This document shows positions 1-7,996 of a stretch of 31,671 nt of DNA, in pieces. Position numbers and translations under genes: made by a program. Position 1 is the stretch's first letter; each line of letters opens with the position of its first letter. The notes beneath the pieces are model-generated. The model worked only from the letters and a program-made list of their open reading frames with translations, made no database searches and was not told where the DNA came from. The stretch is from positions 1 to 31,671 of the forward strand of contig CAXYVG010000041.1 in NCBI GenBank assembly GCA_964292325.1, read 5' to 3'. Source of the DNA: CTSoil-075 sp964292325 (GTDB lineage Bacteria > Bacillota > Negativicutes > DSM-13327).

Positions 1-26
1 CGACTTATTCAAATTATCCTTTTGTA

Positions 27-55
27 TTGCTTTCTTTGCTTTATTTCTCTATAAT
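27..55 (+). promoter_or_regulatory. Putative sigma-A promoter for the MATE gene
   Basis: A TATAAT -10 box lies at 50-55, with a weak TTGCTT -35 box at 27-32 and a 17-base spacer. It sits about 70 bases upstream of the MATE start on the same strand. The -10 match is exact but the -35 match is poor, so this is only a plausible promoter. Confidence 0.4.
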
Positions 56-125
56 ACACAAGTAAGATCGTGATATACTAATGTAAGTATTATCTCATTT
101 GTAAAAATTATTAGCTGGAGGATGT

Positions 126-1475
126 ATGGATAACTCTAAATTACTTGGCGAAGAAAAAATTGGTAAACTATTGTGGAAATTTTCAGTACCAGCTACTGTC
201 GGCATGGTGATTAATGCGTTATATAATGTTGTGGATAGTATTTTTGTAGGAAACGGTGTTGGAGAAATCGCTTTAGCAGCAGTAGCAATCGCATTTCCTA
301 TTATGATTATTTTAATGTCTTTCGGAGTACTGATTGGAGTAGGCTCCAGTTCTCTTGTATCAATCCGTTTGGGACAAAAAAGAATTGATGATGCAGAAAA
401 AATTCTTGGCAATGCTTATATGTTGGCAAGCATTGTTATGGCAGCCCTCAGTATGTTTATGATACTATTCTTAGATCCCATATTAATTGGCCTTGGCGCT
501 AACGAAGCTATATTGCCATATGCTAGAGATTTTACCCGTATTATTTTGCTAGGTAGCGTCTTTATGCATATCGGCTTTGGGATGAATACCATCATCAGGG
601 CGCAAGGTGACCCCAAAACAGCAATGATGACAATGTTGATTTCTGCTGGAGTGAACATCGTGCTAAATCCATTATTTATTTTTGGTTTTAAAATGGGCAT
701 CAGCGGTTCTGCCTGGGCTACAGTAATTGCCCAAGCATTTTCCGCCATATGGGTAACATTACATTTCACAAGTAAAAAAAGCCTTTTGAAGCTACATATT
801 GCCAATATGATCCCTGATTGGCATATTATTGGGCAAATCACGAAAAACGGTTTATCTCCATTTCTGATGCAATTTGCTGCCAGTATTGTTACTGTACTAT
901 TCAACTTCAGTTTGTTAAAATATGGCGGTGAAATGGCAATTGCCTCAATGGGCATCATACAGCGCGTTGCCATGCTGCTATTAATGCCAATACTCGGTAT
1001 CAGCCAAGGTCTGCAGCCAATAATCGGATTTAATTATGGCGCCAAGCAATATGATCGCGTCATCGAAGTATTAAAACTGGGAATCTTTGTGGCTACTTGC
1101 CTATCTATAAGTGGATTTGTTATGATCCAATTATTTGATTCTACTATTATAAGTTTGTTTAATCAAAATCCTGACTTAATTGCTATGGGAGCAAGAGGAA
1201 TGAAAATCGTTCTTGCTATGTTGCCTATACTCGGTTTTCAATTGATCAGCTCCCAATATTTTCAGGCTGTAGGAAAAGCAAAGCACGCGATTCTGTTAAG
1301 TATGTCTCGCCAACTCATACTACTGATTCCACTGATCATCATTCTACCAAATCTATTCGGTCTTACAGGTTCGTGGATCGCGACTCCCATTGCCGATTTA
1401 GGAGCATCGATGATTACAGGTATTTTTTTAACGAGAGAATTACGCAAGCTAAAAGCCCAACATAAAAACAGCTAA
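126..1475 (+). CDS. MATE family multidrug/cation efflux transporter
   Basis: This is a 449-residue, very hydrophobic protein with about twelve predicted membrane segments, the usual size of MATE/NorM-type antiporters. Family features include the N-terminal stretch with PATVGMVINALYNVVDSIFVG (residues about 21-41), the pattern typical of the DinF/MepA-like branch, and a repeated second half beginning near residue 235. Such proteins export cationic drugs or metabolites in exchange for Na+ or H+. The ATG at 126 follows GGAGG at 117-121. The gene stands alone on the plus strand and ends at a bidirectional terminator facing the patatin gene. No regulator is adjacent, and the substrate cannot be deduced. 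Confidence 0.9.
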   Translation: MDNSKLLGEEKIGKLLWKFSVPATVGMVINALYNVVDSIFVGNGVGEIALAAVAIAFPIMIILMSFGVLIGVGSSSLVSIRLGQKRIDDAEKILGNAYMLASIVMAALSMFMILFLDPILIGLGANEAILPYARDFTRIILLGSVFMHIGFGMNTIIRAQGDPKTAMMTMLISAGVNIVLNPLFIFGFKMGISGSAWATVIAQAFSAIWVTLHFTSKKSLLKLHIANMIPDWHIIGQITKNGLSPFLMQFAASIVTVLFNFSLLKYGGEMAIASMGIIQRVAMLLLMPILGISQGLQPIIGFNYGAKQYDRVIEVLKLGIFVATCLSISGFVMIQLFDSTIISLFNQNPDLIAMGARGMKIVLAMLPILGFQLISSQYFQAVGKAKHAILLSMSRQLILLIPLIIILPNLFGLTGSWIATPIADLGASMITGIFLTRELRKLKAQHKNS

Positions 1476-1476
1476 C

Positions 1477-1523
1477 AAAACGACGGTCTATTATCCATGT
1501 AAGGATAATAGGCCGTCGTTTTC
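1477..1523. terminator. Bidirectional Rho-independent terminator
   Basis: The arms at about 1481-1496 and 1503-1518 form a 16-bp stem with one G-T pair and a six-base loop, flanked by AAAA on the left and TTTT on the right. It lies two bases after the MATE stop and just beyond the convergent patatin stop, so it can end both transcripts. Confidence 0.85.
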
Positions 1524-1533
1524 ACTTAAATTG

Positions 1534-2460
1534 TCAACACAATAATAGCTGTTTAATTTGTGTAAGTTTTTCTTTTGCCGCTTGTTCGCCTCGTCCAATA
1601 CACAATATTGCCTGCCTCATATCTTTTACATTCATATCAAACGTATTAGGACGGATGATTATATCAGCATGTTGCTCTGATTTCAGTAACGTTACTTCTC
1701 GGCTCATAATCTCAATACACTGCACTAATATTTCCCCTACTGTTTTTATCGCATAATTAGCCTGACCATCATAGCCCAAATCTACTCCAATGACGATATC
1801 AGCACCCATATGACGTAAAATATCGGTAGGTAAATTATTTTTTACTGCTCCATCGACTAATGTCATACTTCGATATTTTTTTGGAAAAAATATTCCAGGT
1901 ATAGAGATACTAGCACGTACAGCATCTGTCAGCAGTGCATTATGGTAATACCTAGCATTTAAAATAGCACGTTTATTAAATACTGGCGTATTAAAAAATA
2001 CCGTCTCTGCCGAATTTAAATCAACTGCAGTAATTGCTATGGGGATCATGGTGTCTCTTACTGTACGTTCTTTCCATAAATTGTAAAAATATTGTTCAAT
2101 TTTATCCCCTTTAATCAGACCGGTAGGAAGCACAGACCAGAATCGAAACATACCATTATATAACCATTTCATTCCATGCTTAAAAAGATCCGCTACCGTA
2201 ACGTTTAGATCAATAAACTCATTCATTTTAAGCTTTTGTACCATTGTCTGCATTTGCGTGGGAGTATAACCGCAGGCATACATAGCCGCAATAATAGCAC
2301 CAGCACTCGTTCCGCTAATCAAATCAATGGGTATATTATTTTCCGTTAATACTTTCAATACTCCGATATGTGCTGCCCCTCGAATACCACCGCCACTTAG
2401 AGCTATACCCACTTTTCGCCCGTTTGTATTGATACTAAGCCCACTAGTCTTCATAACCAT
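1534..2460 (-). CDS. Patatin-like phospholipase family protein
   Basis: This is a 308-residue patatin/RssA-like serine hydrolase. The glycine-rich oxyanion motif GGGIRG is at about residues 23-28, the nucleophile elbow GTSAG has Ser52, and the catalytic Asp lies in VDGAVKNNLP in the second half, completing the Ser-Asp dyad. Homologues hydrolyse acyl esters of lipids; the substrate here is unknown. There is no signal peptide, so a cytosolic or membrane-associated enzyme is expected. I chose the ATG at 2460 because AGGTGATGGT stands directly before it. The frame stays open to 2529, which would add 23 residues that do not look like the family. It lies downstream of the HD-GYP gene on the same strand, after a gap of about 167 bases, so co-transcription is uncertain. 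Confidence 0.85.
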   Translation of the reverse strand: MVMKTSGLSINTNGRKVGIALSGGGIRGAAHIGVLKVLTENNIPIDLISGTSAGAIIAAMYACGYTPTQMQTMVQKLKMNEFIDLNVTVADLFKHGMKWLYNGMFRFWSVLPTGLIKGDKIEQYFYNLWKERTVRDTMIPIAITAVDLNSAETVFFNTPVFNKRAILNARYYHNALLTDAVRASISIPGIFFPKKYRSMTLVDGAVKNNLPTDILRHMGADIVIGVDLGYDGQANYAIKTVGEILVQCIEIMSREVTLLKSEQHADIIIRPNTFDMNVKDMRQAILCIGRGEQAAKEKLTQIKQLLLC

Positions 2461-2627
2461 ACCATCACCTCGCAAAGCTCCATCCATATATATTATGAAG
2501 TTACATATAAATACTGTGCTAACACGCAAAAAAAAGATACCATCAACAAGATATTATTCTTGATTGACGCTATCTATGATATGACCTCTCACTATTTTTT
2601 GCAGGGCGAATCAGGTATTTCGCCAGA

Positions 2628-3467
2628 CTATTTCACTGGAATATTGTATAGCCTAGACCAATTAATAGTAGAACTAAACATTTCTATCATACCAGGATCA
2701 AATAATATATTTTTCTTTCCAATTGTTTCAAACATAGCTTTACGCGGATCATCCGTTTTCATTAATAAACGATCATAATAATCAACAATAGCAAGTAAAC
2801 AGGCAAAATCCGTAATCTGTATTCGCTTGAATGCAAATGGAAAACCACTACCATTATAGCATTCGTGATGTTGCAAACAGACTACAGCAACCAACATATC
2901 AATATCCGGATTGTTCCTCAATTTAATAAAGCCTTCAAATGGATGCTCTGTATCCGTTTCAATAAACTTTGTCCCCATACCACAATCATGTAAAATCGCG
3001 CACATCGCAAGATATTCGAGATTTAAAGCATCCCATTTTTGGATTAATCCGATATTGATACTCAGTATAGCAGTACGAAGACTATGTTGATATAGCGGTT
3101 GATCTTTTTCACAACTACCAAGAAATTCTTGAATAAAAGGTCGTTTTAATACCGAATGCATCACAACCTCAATATCTCTAATCTTGTCTTTGACATTCAA
3201 GGTATTGTAATGAAATGCCTCATCCGCAATATCGATTACCGTAGAAAGAACCTGTTTAGCAGTTGCAGTAGACACACTAGAAGTTTGGGCAACTTCGTCA
3301 CCTTCTTCTTGTATCTCGATCATCTCAATGTTAAACTTTTTGAGTCGCCCAATAATAGAATGGGTTAAATAGATTCCTTTTGCGACAAGAATGATACCAC
3401 GTTCATTGCAAATAGTCTGAACAGAGATCATACCTTCTTGAAGATCATCAACGTTAACTTTCTTCAC
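2628..3467 (-). CDS. HD-GYP-like domain protein with degenerate motif
   Basis: This 279-residue protein has a short N-terminal region (about 1-60) resembling the extension often placed before HD-GYP domains, then an HD-GYP-type phosphohydrolase domain (about 85-260). Visible landmarks are His128, the His160-Asp161 pair, and HHECYNGSGFP at 200-210. HD-GYP enzymes degrade cyclic di-GMP. Here the Lys of HDxGK is Met164, and GYP reads GFP. Binding or catalysis may therefore be altered, and the protein could be a receptor or a weak phosphodiesterase. The start is a GTG at 3467, one base after the stop of the receiver gene, implying translational coupling. It is the last gene of the receiver/CheX operon, so phosphorelay output is the likely input. 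Family is clear; activity is uncertain. Confidence 0.85.
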   Translation of the reverse strand: MKKVNVDDLQEGMISVQTICNERGIILVAKGIYLTHSIIGRLKKFNIEMIEIQEEGDEVAQTSSVSTATAKQVLSTVIDIADEAFHYNTLNVKDKIRDIEVVMHSVLKRPFIQEFLGSCEKDQPLYQHSLRTAILSINIGLIQKWDALNLEYLAMCAILHDCGMGTKFIETDTEHPFEGFIKLRNNPDIDMLVAVVCLQHHECYNGSGFPFAFKRIQITDFACLLAIVDYYDRLLMKTDDPRKAMFETIGKKNILFDPGMIEMFSSTINWSRLYNIPVK

Positions 3468-3468
3468 G

Positions 3469-3837
3469 TTACGTCACCTGCCCATAAATACTTTTTATGA
3501 TTTTTGAGGCAGATTCTTCACTAATAGGCTTTGAGATGATCGCAAACGCTCCGCATTCTATACAATCTTTGTAAATGAATTTTTGATTACCAAGAGCAGT
3601 GACCATGACTATTTTTACTTTGTTATCTATTTTATTTAAGATTTTAAGAATAGCCAAGCCATCAGGAGCCGGTATAATATAATCTAATATCATAACATCA
3701 GGTTGAAACGTTCGATGTTTCTCTAGAGCTTCAATTCCGTTAATTGCCTCTTCAAATTCAACATCTGTCAACTCAGAAAAAGCGTCTTTGATCTGCCTTC
3801 GCATAAAGGATGAGTCGTCTACGATCAGCAATCGCAT
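3469..3837 (-). CDS. Single-domain response regulator (CheY-like)
   Basis: This 122-residue protein is a bare receiver domain without an output domain. The acidic pair is Asp7-Asp8, the phospho-acceptor is Asp52 in MILDY, the switch Thr is Thr80 and the conserved Lys is Lys103 in SKP. The ATG at 3837 is preceded by GGGAG seven bases upstream. It lies 25 bases after the stand-alone CheX gene and one base before the HD-GYP start. Its likely role is to carry a phosphoryl signal between an unlinked histidine kinase and either the HD-GYP protein or the motor, with the adjacent CheX proteins removing the phosphate. That role is inferred from context; no kinase gene is in the window. Confidence 0.9.
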   Translation of the reverse strand: MRLLIVDDSSFMRRQIKDAFSELTDVEFEEAINGIEALEKHRTFQPDVMILDYIIPAPDGLAILKILNKIDNKVKIVMVTALGNQKFIYKDCIECGAFAIISKPISEESASKIIKSIYGQVT

Positions 3838-3862
3838 ACCATCACTCCCAATTCACTCTAGA

Positions 3863-4324
3863 TTACACTAACCCTACATATAATTTAACTTCAATCTCAT
3901 CAACTAAAAATGTAACAACTATGGTCTGCGGTACTGGTAACGTAGCCTGTCCTCCTTGCCCAATCATAAGAGTGGGAGGCGAAATATCAAGCCCTTCTAT
4001 ACCAACAGAAGCATACTGTGTACAAGCATTGGCGCAAACCATATTACCCATTTCGGAAACGGCACTTTGCGCTAGCTTATCAAATTCCTTCACTTCCATT
4101 CCCATCATCATTTTAGAGGCAAAACGCTTAGCAGATTCACCATCCATACCAATCATAATAACGCCTTTTATAGAACCAACAACTGAAAGATTAATTAATA
4201 CTCCATCATAACTAACGGTAGAACCGACTAAGGCTACATTTTTTTTTTGGACCGTTTGAAAGCCTATTTGCGGAATAATTTCACCAAAAGCACATAATAT
4301 TGGGTTGATCAGATTTACATCCAT
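3863..4324 (-). CDS. Stand-alone CheX-like phosphatase domain protein
   Basis: This 153-residue protein consists of one CheC/CheX/FliY-superfamily domain. The signature ExxN is seen as Glu91-Met-Gly-Asn94 in SAVSEMGNMVCANA. In CheX these two residues enter the CheY active site and promote hydrolysis of the aspartyl phosphate. Only one such motif is present, as in CheX, whereas CheC has two. The start overlaps the end of the upstream receiver-CheX gene by ten bases (4315-4324), so the two are translationally coupled. The likely substrate is the phosphorylated receiver encoded on either side. It may alternatively be a non-chemotactic member of the group sometimes called chemotaxis protein CheX. 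Confidence 0.85.
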   Translation of the reverse strand: MDVNLINPILCAFGEIIPQIGFQTVQKKNVALVGSTVSYDGVLINLSVVGSIKGVIMIGMDGESAKRFASKMMMGMEVKEFDKLAQSAVSEMGNMVCANACTQYASVGIEGLDISPPTLMIGQGGQATLPVPQTIVVTFLVDEIEVKLYVGLV

Positions 4325-5181
4325 AATACCGACCCCTTTTTAAAACCAACACCTAGAAAGATACTCCCAAAATCAGTCTCAGCCATAACGGTTTCGATTT
4401 TGACATTAGGACTGACAATTTCCGCATTATTGCCATGGAACATACTAGGAGGAGACACACGTAGTGCTAACGCTTTCTCTTTTTTATTGAGCATTGAACA
4501 AGCAATCCCAGCAATGATATTGGCAAGCTCTGCTACCATAGCTAATACTTCTTCACGATTTTTAGAAGGGCGACGTAAAATAGCTTCTGCAATTTTTTCA
4601 GCAGTTTCAACAGATAAATCCATAATCATGGATCCTGAATATTTACCAATAATACCAATAATAGTTGTAATCCCTTGCGACGTATATTCAACATCAAGAC
4701 TATTAACTTCCGCAAATTGTACTGGTGTCTTAGCCATACGCGTAACATTTTGCGCAAGAACTTCTTTAAAAGTCTCAAATCCCCTATTGAGTAATAACTC
4801 AAATAGGCTGTCTGGCGACATAATATTATTGATTACGGTAAGTAAAGTTTCTCCGTCTACTGGTTTTTGCACATAGCCTAAAACACCAATACGTTTGGCT
4901 TCGGCTTCTGTTTCTTCATCTTTCATCGAACTTACCAGTATTATTTTTGCCTTAGGATCATTTAGACGAAGCTCTCGACTACATTCAAAACCATCAGCCC
5001 CTGGCATAGCTATATCCATCGTTACAATATCAGGTTTACAAGTATTATATGTTTCAATTAAAGACTCTAACGAATCAGCTTCCCCAACAACTTCACATGT
5101 GCTATCGGCTAAAGCTTCAATAATCATCATTCTTGAAAAAGGAGAATCATCTACAACCATGACTTTCGTGCTCATTTCCAT
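4315..5181 (-). CDS. Response regulator fused to a CheX-like domain
   Basis: This 288-residue fusion carries an N-terminal receiver (about 5-122) with Asp11-Asp12, phospho-acceptor Asp56, Ser84 and Lys106, then a linker and a CheX-like domain (about 128-285). The CheX motif is Glu218-Leu-Ala-Asn221 in AELANIIAG. A receiver joined to its own type of phosphatase suggests self-limiting phosphorylation or phosphorylation-gated phosphatase activity toward the separate CheY-like protein. The start at 5181 was chosen because AAGGAG lies directly before it; a second ATG at 5175 is also possible. The frame is open to 5223, but that extension has no ribosome binding site. It is the first gene of the operon, with a promoter at 5240-5268. 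Confidence 0.85.
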   Translation of the reverse strand: MEMSTKVMVVDDSPFSRMMIIEALADSTCEVVGEADSLESLIETYNTCKPDIVTMDIAMPGADGFECSRELRLNDPKAKIILVSSMKDEETEAEAKRIGVLGYVQKPVDGETLLTVINNIMSPDSLFELLLNRGFETFKEVLAQNVTRMAKTPVQFAEVNSLDVEYTSQGITTIIGIIGKYSGSMIMDLSVETAEKIAEAILRRPSKNREEVLAMVAELANIIAGIACSMLNKKEKALALRVSPPSMFHGNNAEIVSPNVKIETVMAETDFGSIFLGVGFKKGSVLWM

Positions 5182-5239
5182 ATCACTCCTTATAAATTTA
5201 AATTCATTGCTATCATCATTCAAATTAGAGTCTATTTTG

Positions 5240-5268
5240 AGATTAGCAAATATTCATACTATTTTCAA
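5240..5268 (-). promoter_or_regulatory. Putative sigma-A promoter of the receiver/CheX operon
   Basis: On the minus strand, TTGAAA (5268-5263) and TAATCT (5245-5240) are separated by exactly 17 bases. The element lies just past the hairpin that ends the phosphotransacylase transcript and about 60 bases before the first operon gene, the expected place for a new transcription start. Confidence 0.5.
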
Positions 5269-5272
5269 TAAA

Positions 5273-5319
5273 CCTTACTATTAATAAACGGTAGCGATAC
5301 CAATTTATTAATAGTAAGG
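5273..5319 (-). terminator. Long AT-rich hairpin, probable terminator
   Basis: A perfect 16-bp inverted repeat has arms at 5273-5288 and 5304-5319 around a 15-base loop. On the minus strand it follows the phosphotransacylase stop at 5330 and is trailed by TTTATT, a weak uridine tract. It probably ends the salvage transcript; the AT-rich stem and short T-run make this less certain than the other terminators. Confidence 0.55.
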
Positions 5320-5329
5320 TGTGAATTGC

Positions 5330-5905
5330 TTATTTTATTACTTCTACTAAACCGCCATTTTTGCACATTGCTGCATTAGCTTCATCCGTATCAATATGCA
5401 TTTCCAAATTAAAGGTTTCATGTACTCTAATTAATACATTTTCAAAAACCAAACCGCGTTCGCCATCACATTTTACTTTCACGACATCTTTGTCTTTCAC
5501 ACCAAAAGCAGCAGCTTCTGCTGGATTCATATGAATATGACGTCCTGCAGCAATAACGCCTTCTTTAAGGTCGATTGAACCTTTAGGTCCAACTATCTTG
5601 ATACCAGGAGAATCATGTAAATCGCCTGAATCACGAACTGGAATACCAATTTTTAGTTTCAAGGCATCACTAAGAGAGATTTCAACTTGTGTTTGCTTAC
5701 GTAGTGGCCCTAAAATACTAACATTTTTAAACTCGGATTTTTCAGTGATCAGATCCACACGTTCTTCAGCAGCGAATTGGCCACCTTGTTTCAAAGCCTT
5801 TTTAAACGTCAGTTGATATCCCTCTCCATACAAAATATCCAAATCTGCTTGTGATACATGTACGTGACGAGCTGAAATACCTACTGGAACTTTTGTTTCT
5901 GACAT
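5330..5905 (-). CDS. pduL: PduL-like phosphate acyltransferase
   Basis: This 191-residue protein is a full-length member of the PduL-type phosphotransacylases, which interconvert acyl-CoA plus phosphate with acyl phosphate plus CoA. Its metal-binding histidines appear in SARHVHVS (residues 11-18, His14 and His16), in AGRHIHMNP in the middle, and in LEMHIDTDE near the end. It starts directly at the catalytic core with no encapsulation peptide, and no microcompartment genes are near, so a cytosolic acetyl- or propanoyl-phosphate enzyme is likely. I chose the ATG at 5905, preceded by GAAGGAG; a GTG at 5917 would add four residues. It follows mtaD on the same strand after about 124 bases and may consume acetyl-CoA derived from salvage aldehydes, though this link is inference. 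Confidence 0.85.
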   Translation of the reverse strand: MSETKVPVGISARHVHVSQADLDILYGEGYQLTFKKALKQGGQFAAEERVDLITEKSEFKNVSILGPLRKQTQVEISLSDALKLKIGIPVRDSGDLHDSPGIKIVGPKGSIDLKEGVIAAGRHIHMNPAEAAAFGVKDKDVVKVKCDGERGLVFENVLIRVHETFNLEMHIDTDEANAAMCKNGGLVEVIK

Positions 5906-6029
5906 AACGATAAACACTCCTTCTAAATGAATATATATTGAGACATTCTACTTACCTTATCTCTATTCGTGCCTTTTAGTGCTAAATCCTCTTAATTACT
6001 ACATATTTTAGCTAATTTATTAATAAAAT

Positions 6030-7310
6030 TTACTTTACCAGACGCAAACCTCGCTTATGAGCTTCATACATGACCTGTTCTTCATCAATTGTCATCATAC
6101 ATTTGTTCTCTAGTATCACTTGACCATTGATCATTACCGTATCTACATCAGCGCCATTTGCAGAATACGTCAATAGTGATAAGCGGTCATGACGAGGATA
6201 CCAATGAGGAGCATGCATATTTAGCAAGGTAATATCCGCTTTAAATCCAGGAGCAATTGTGCCTGTGACCGCTTTAAGACCAAGTGCCTGTGCACCATAA
6301 CTTGTTGCCATATCGACTGCCGTTTTCGCAGGTATAACGAGCGGATCAAGAGTATGTACTTTGTGTAGCATGGCTGCGAGTCTCACTTCTTCAAGCATAT
6401 CCAAATTATTATTACTAGCGGCACCATCCGTACCGAGTCCAACACATAAACCTGCAGCAAGCATTTGCGGCACTGGAGCAATTCCACTAGCCAGTTTCAT
6501 ATTGCTACCCGGATTATGAGCCACTCTAACATTTGCTTCTTTCATCAGCGCAATGTCTGAACCAGATACATGAACACAATGCGCGGCTAATACCCCACAG
6601 TCTAGTACCCCTAAGTCTTTCATCAAAGCAATTGGTGATTTTCCATATTTCTTTTGACATTCTTCCACTTCACCAACAGTTTCCGCTAAATGAATATGAA
6701 TCTCAGCTCCTATCCGTTGTGCCAATGAAACTACCTGTTTTAAATAGTCTGGTGGGCAAGTATAAGGAGCATGTGGCCCAAGCATAACAGTAATCCGACC
6801 ATCAGCAGCATTATGATACTGACGAAAAAAATCTTCACTTTCAGCCAATGCTTGTTGTCCATTCGGAGCAACTCCAGCCATCCCCCGAGAAAGTACTGCG
6901 CGAATACCACTTTCGGCAACGGCGTTGGCTACCTGTGGCATATGAAAATACATATCGGCGAAGGTTGTAGTACCCGATTTCACCATTTCTGTAATGGCTA
7001 GCATGGTACCCCAATATACATCATCTGCTACCAAGTTGGCTTCTGCCGGCCAAATCTTATTTTGTAGCCAATCCATCAATTGCATATCATCAGCATAACT
7101 ACGAAATAACGTCATAGCAGCATGGGTATGAGTATTTACAAAACCTGGTACTGCCAGCTTATTCGTACAATCAATGACTCGATTGGGAGTCCAATCCGCT
7201 GAAATCTCCCCGACCTGAGCAATCACAGATCCCTCTACGGCAATATCGGCAGTTGTAACATTACCATCTATACCAAATACTTCTGCATTTTTTAATAAAA
7301 TTTTTCCCAT
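6030..7310 (-). CDS. mtaD: 5'-methylthioadenosine/S-adenosylhomocysteine deaminase
   Basis: This 426-residue amidohydrolase of the MtaD/DadD group deaminates S-adenosylhomocysteine, methylthioadenosine and, in archaeal DadD, 5'-deoxyadenosine to the inosine forms. Metal ligands are visible as His61 and His63 in NTHTHAAM, IHIHLAE in the middle and the Asp of GTDGAASNNN. HAPYTCP and HCVHVS are further family blocks. The ATG shares one base with the stop of the aldolase gene (TAATG at 7310), which signals translational coupling. With ahcY, mtnA and the mtnP homologue upstream, it fits deamination as an early step of nucleoside by-product salvage. Guanine deaminase or chlorohydrolase functions are less likely given the context. 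Confidence 0.9.
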   Translation of the reverse strand: MGKILLKNAEVFGIDGNVTTADIAVEGSVIAQVGEISADWTPNRVIDCTNKLAVPGFVNTHTHAAMTLFRSYADDMQLMDWLQNKIWPAEANLVADDVYWGTMLAITEMVKSGTTTFADMYFHMPQVANAVAESGIRAVLSRGMAGVAPNGQQALAESEDFFRQYHNAADGRITVMLGPHAPYTCPPDYLKQVVSLAQRIGAEIHIHLAETVGEVEECQKKYGKSPIALMKDLGVLDCGVLAAHCVHVSGSDIALMKEANVRVAHNPGSNMKLASGIAPVPQMLAAGLCVGLGTDGAASNNNLDMLEEVRLAAMLHKVHTLDPLVIPAKTAVDMATSYGAQALGLKAVTGTIAPGFKADITLLNMHAPHWYPRHDRLSLLTYSANGADVDTVMINGQVILENKCMMTIDEEQVMYEAHKRGLRLVK

Positions 7311-7978
7311 TATACATTCCTCCCTTGCTGGCGTTTACGATAATAGGCAACATAAAAATCATGCATCACCTTCGTATCGTCATCACTTAAAATTTGGGCA
7401 CCGCCGATTTGATTTGCATAAATATAAATCTGTGCAGCCTTTTCTACTAATTCACAAGCCATCATAGCTTCCGTCAGAGTCTGCCCGCAACCCACTACAC
7501 CATGATTGGCAAGCAGTGCTGCATTTTTATTAGCTAAAGCAGCTACAACATTCTGTGCAAGTATATCCGTTCCAGGTAGCGCATAGGTAGCTACATCCAC
7601 GCTACCACCTACTAGTTGAACTAAATCTTCAATCACTGGTGGTATACTTTTATGAGCTACTGCACACGCACTAGCAAAAACACTATGTGTATGAATAATA
7701 GCTTGTACATCCATACGGCGTTGATAAATTGCCAAATGCACCGGTAATTCCGAAGAAGGTTTCAGATCACCTTCGATCACCTTTCCCATAAGATCAACAA
7801 TGACAATATCGGTAGCTTTTGTATCTTTATAACCTCTCCCTGAAGGCGTTACCGCGATCCATGAGGTGTCAGGTACCCGTGCACTGATATTTCCCCATGT
7901 GCCAGCAACTAATCCCTTATCAAGCATTGCTTGGCCTACTGCTACGATCTCATCTCTGGTTTGTGCTATATGACTCAA
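7310..7978 (-). CDS. Class II aldolase, probable 5-deoxy/methylthio-ribulose-1-phosphate aldolase
   Basis: This 222-residue class II aldolase/adducin-family protein has the FucA layout: GTWGNISAR near residue 25, the acid/base Glu in SSELPVH, the zinc pair in HTHSVFAS and a third His in ANHGVVG. Members cleave fuculose- or 5-deoxyribulose-1-phosphate to dihydroxyacetone phosphate and an aldehyde; the related MtnB dehydrates methylthioribulose-1-phosphate instead. The gene sits between ahcY and mtaD with mtnA upstream, while mtnC, mtnD, mtnW and mtnX are absent nearby. The aldolase of the DHAP shunt is therefore the better call. The start is a TTG at 7978 preceded by GGAG nine bases upstream. 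MtnB or a plain fuculose-phosphate aldolase remain alternatives. Confidence 0.85.
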   Translation of the reverse strand: MSHIAQTRDEIVAVGQAMLDKGLVAGTWGNISARVPDTSWIAVTPSGRGYKDTKATDIVIVDLMGKVIEGDLKPSSELPVHLAIYQRRMDVQAIIHTHSVFASACAVAHKSIPPVIEDLVQLVGGSVDVATYALPGTDILAQNVVAALANKNAALLANHGVVGCGQTLTEAMMACELVEKAAQIYIYANQIGGAQILSDDDTKVMHDFYVAYYRKRQQGRNV

Positions 7979-7996
7979 ATCCGCTCACTCCTTAGC

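Noticed and set aside
416..973. Open frame of 185 codons antisense to the MATE gene
   Set aside because: It is a shadow of the transporter in the opposite strand, has no ribosome binding site and resembles no family.
4400..4876. Open frame of 158 codons on the plus strand opposite the receiver-CheX gene
   Set aside because: Antisense shadow of a clear gene; low-complexity hydrophobic product without a start signal.
5273..5319. 16-bp inverted repeat as a regulator operator or mobile repeat
   Set aside because: It sits right after a stop codon with a T-rich trail, which fits a terminator better, and I see no second copy in the window.
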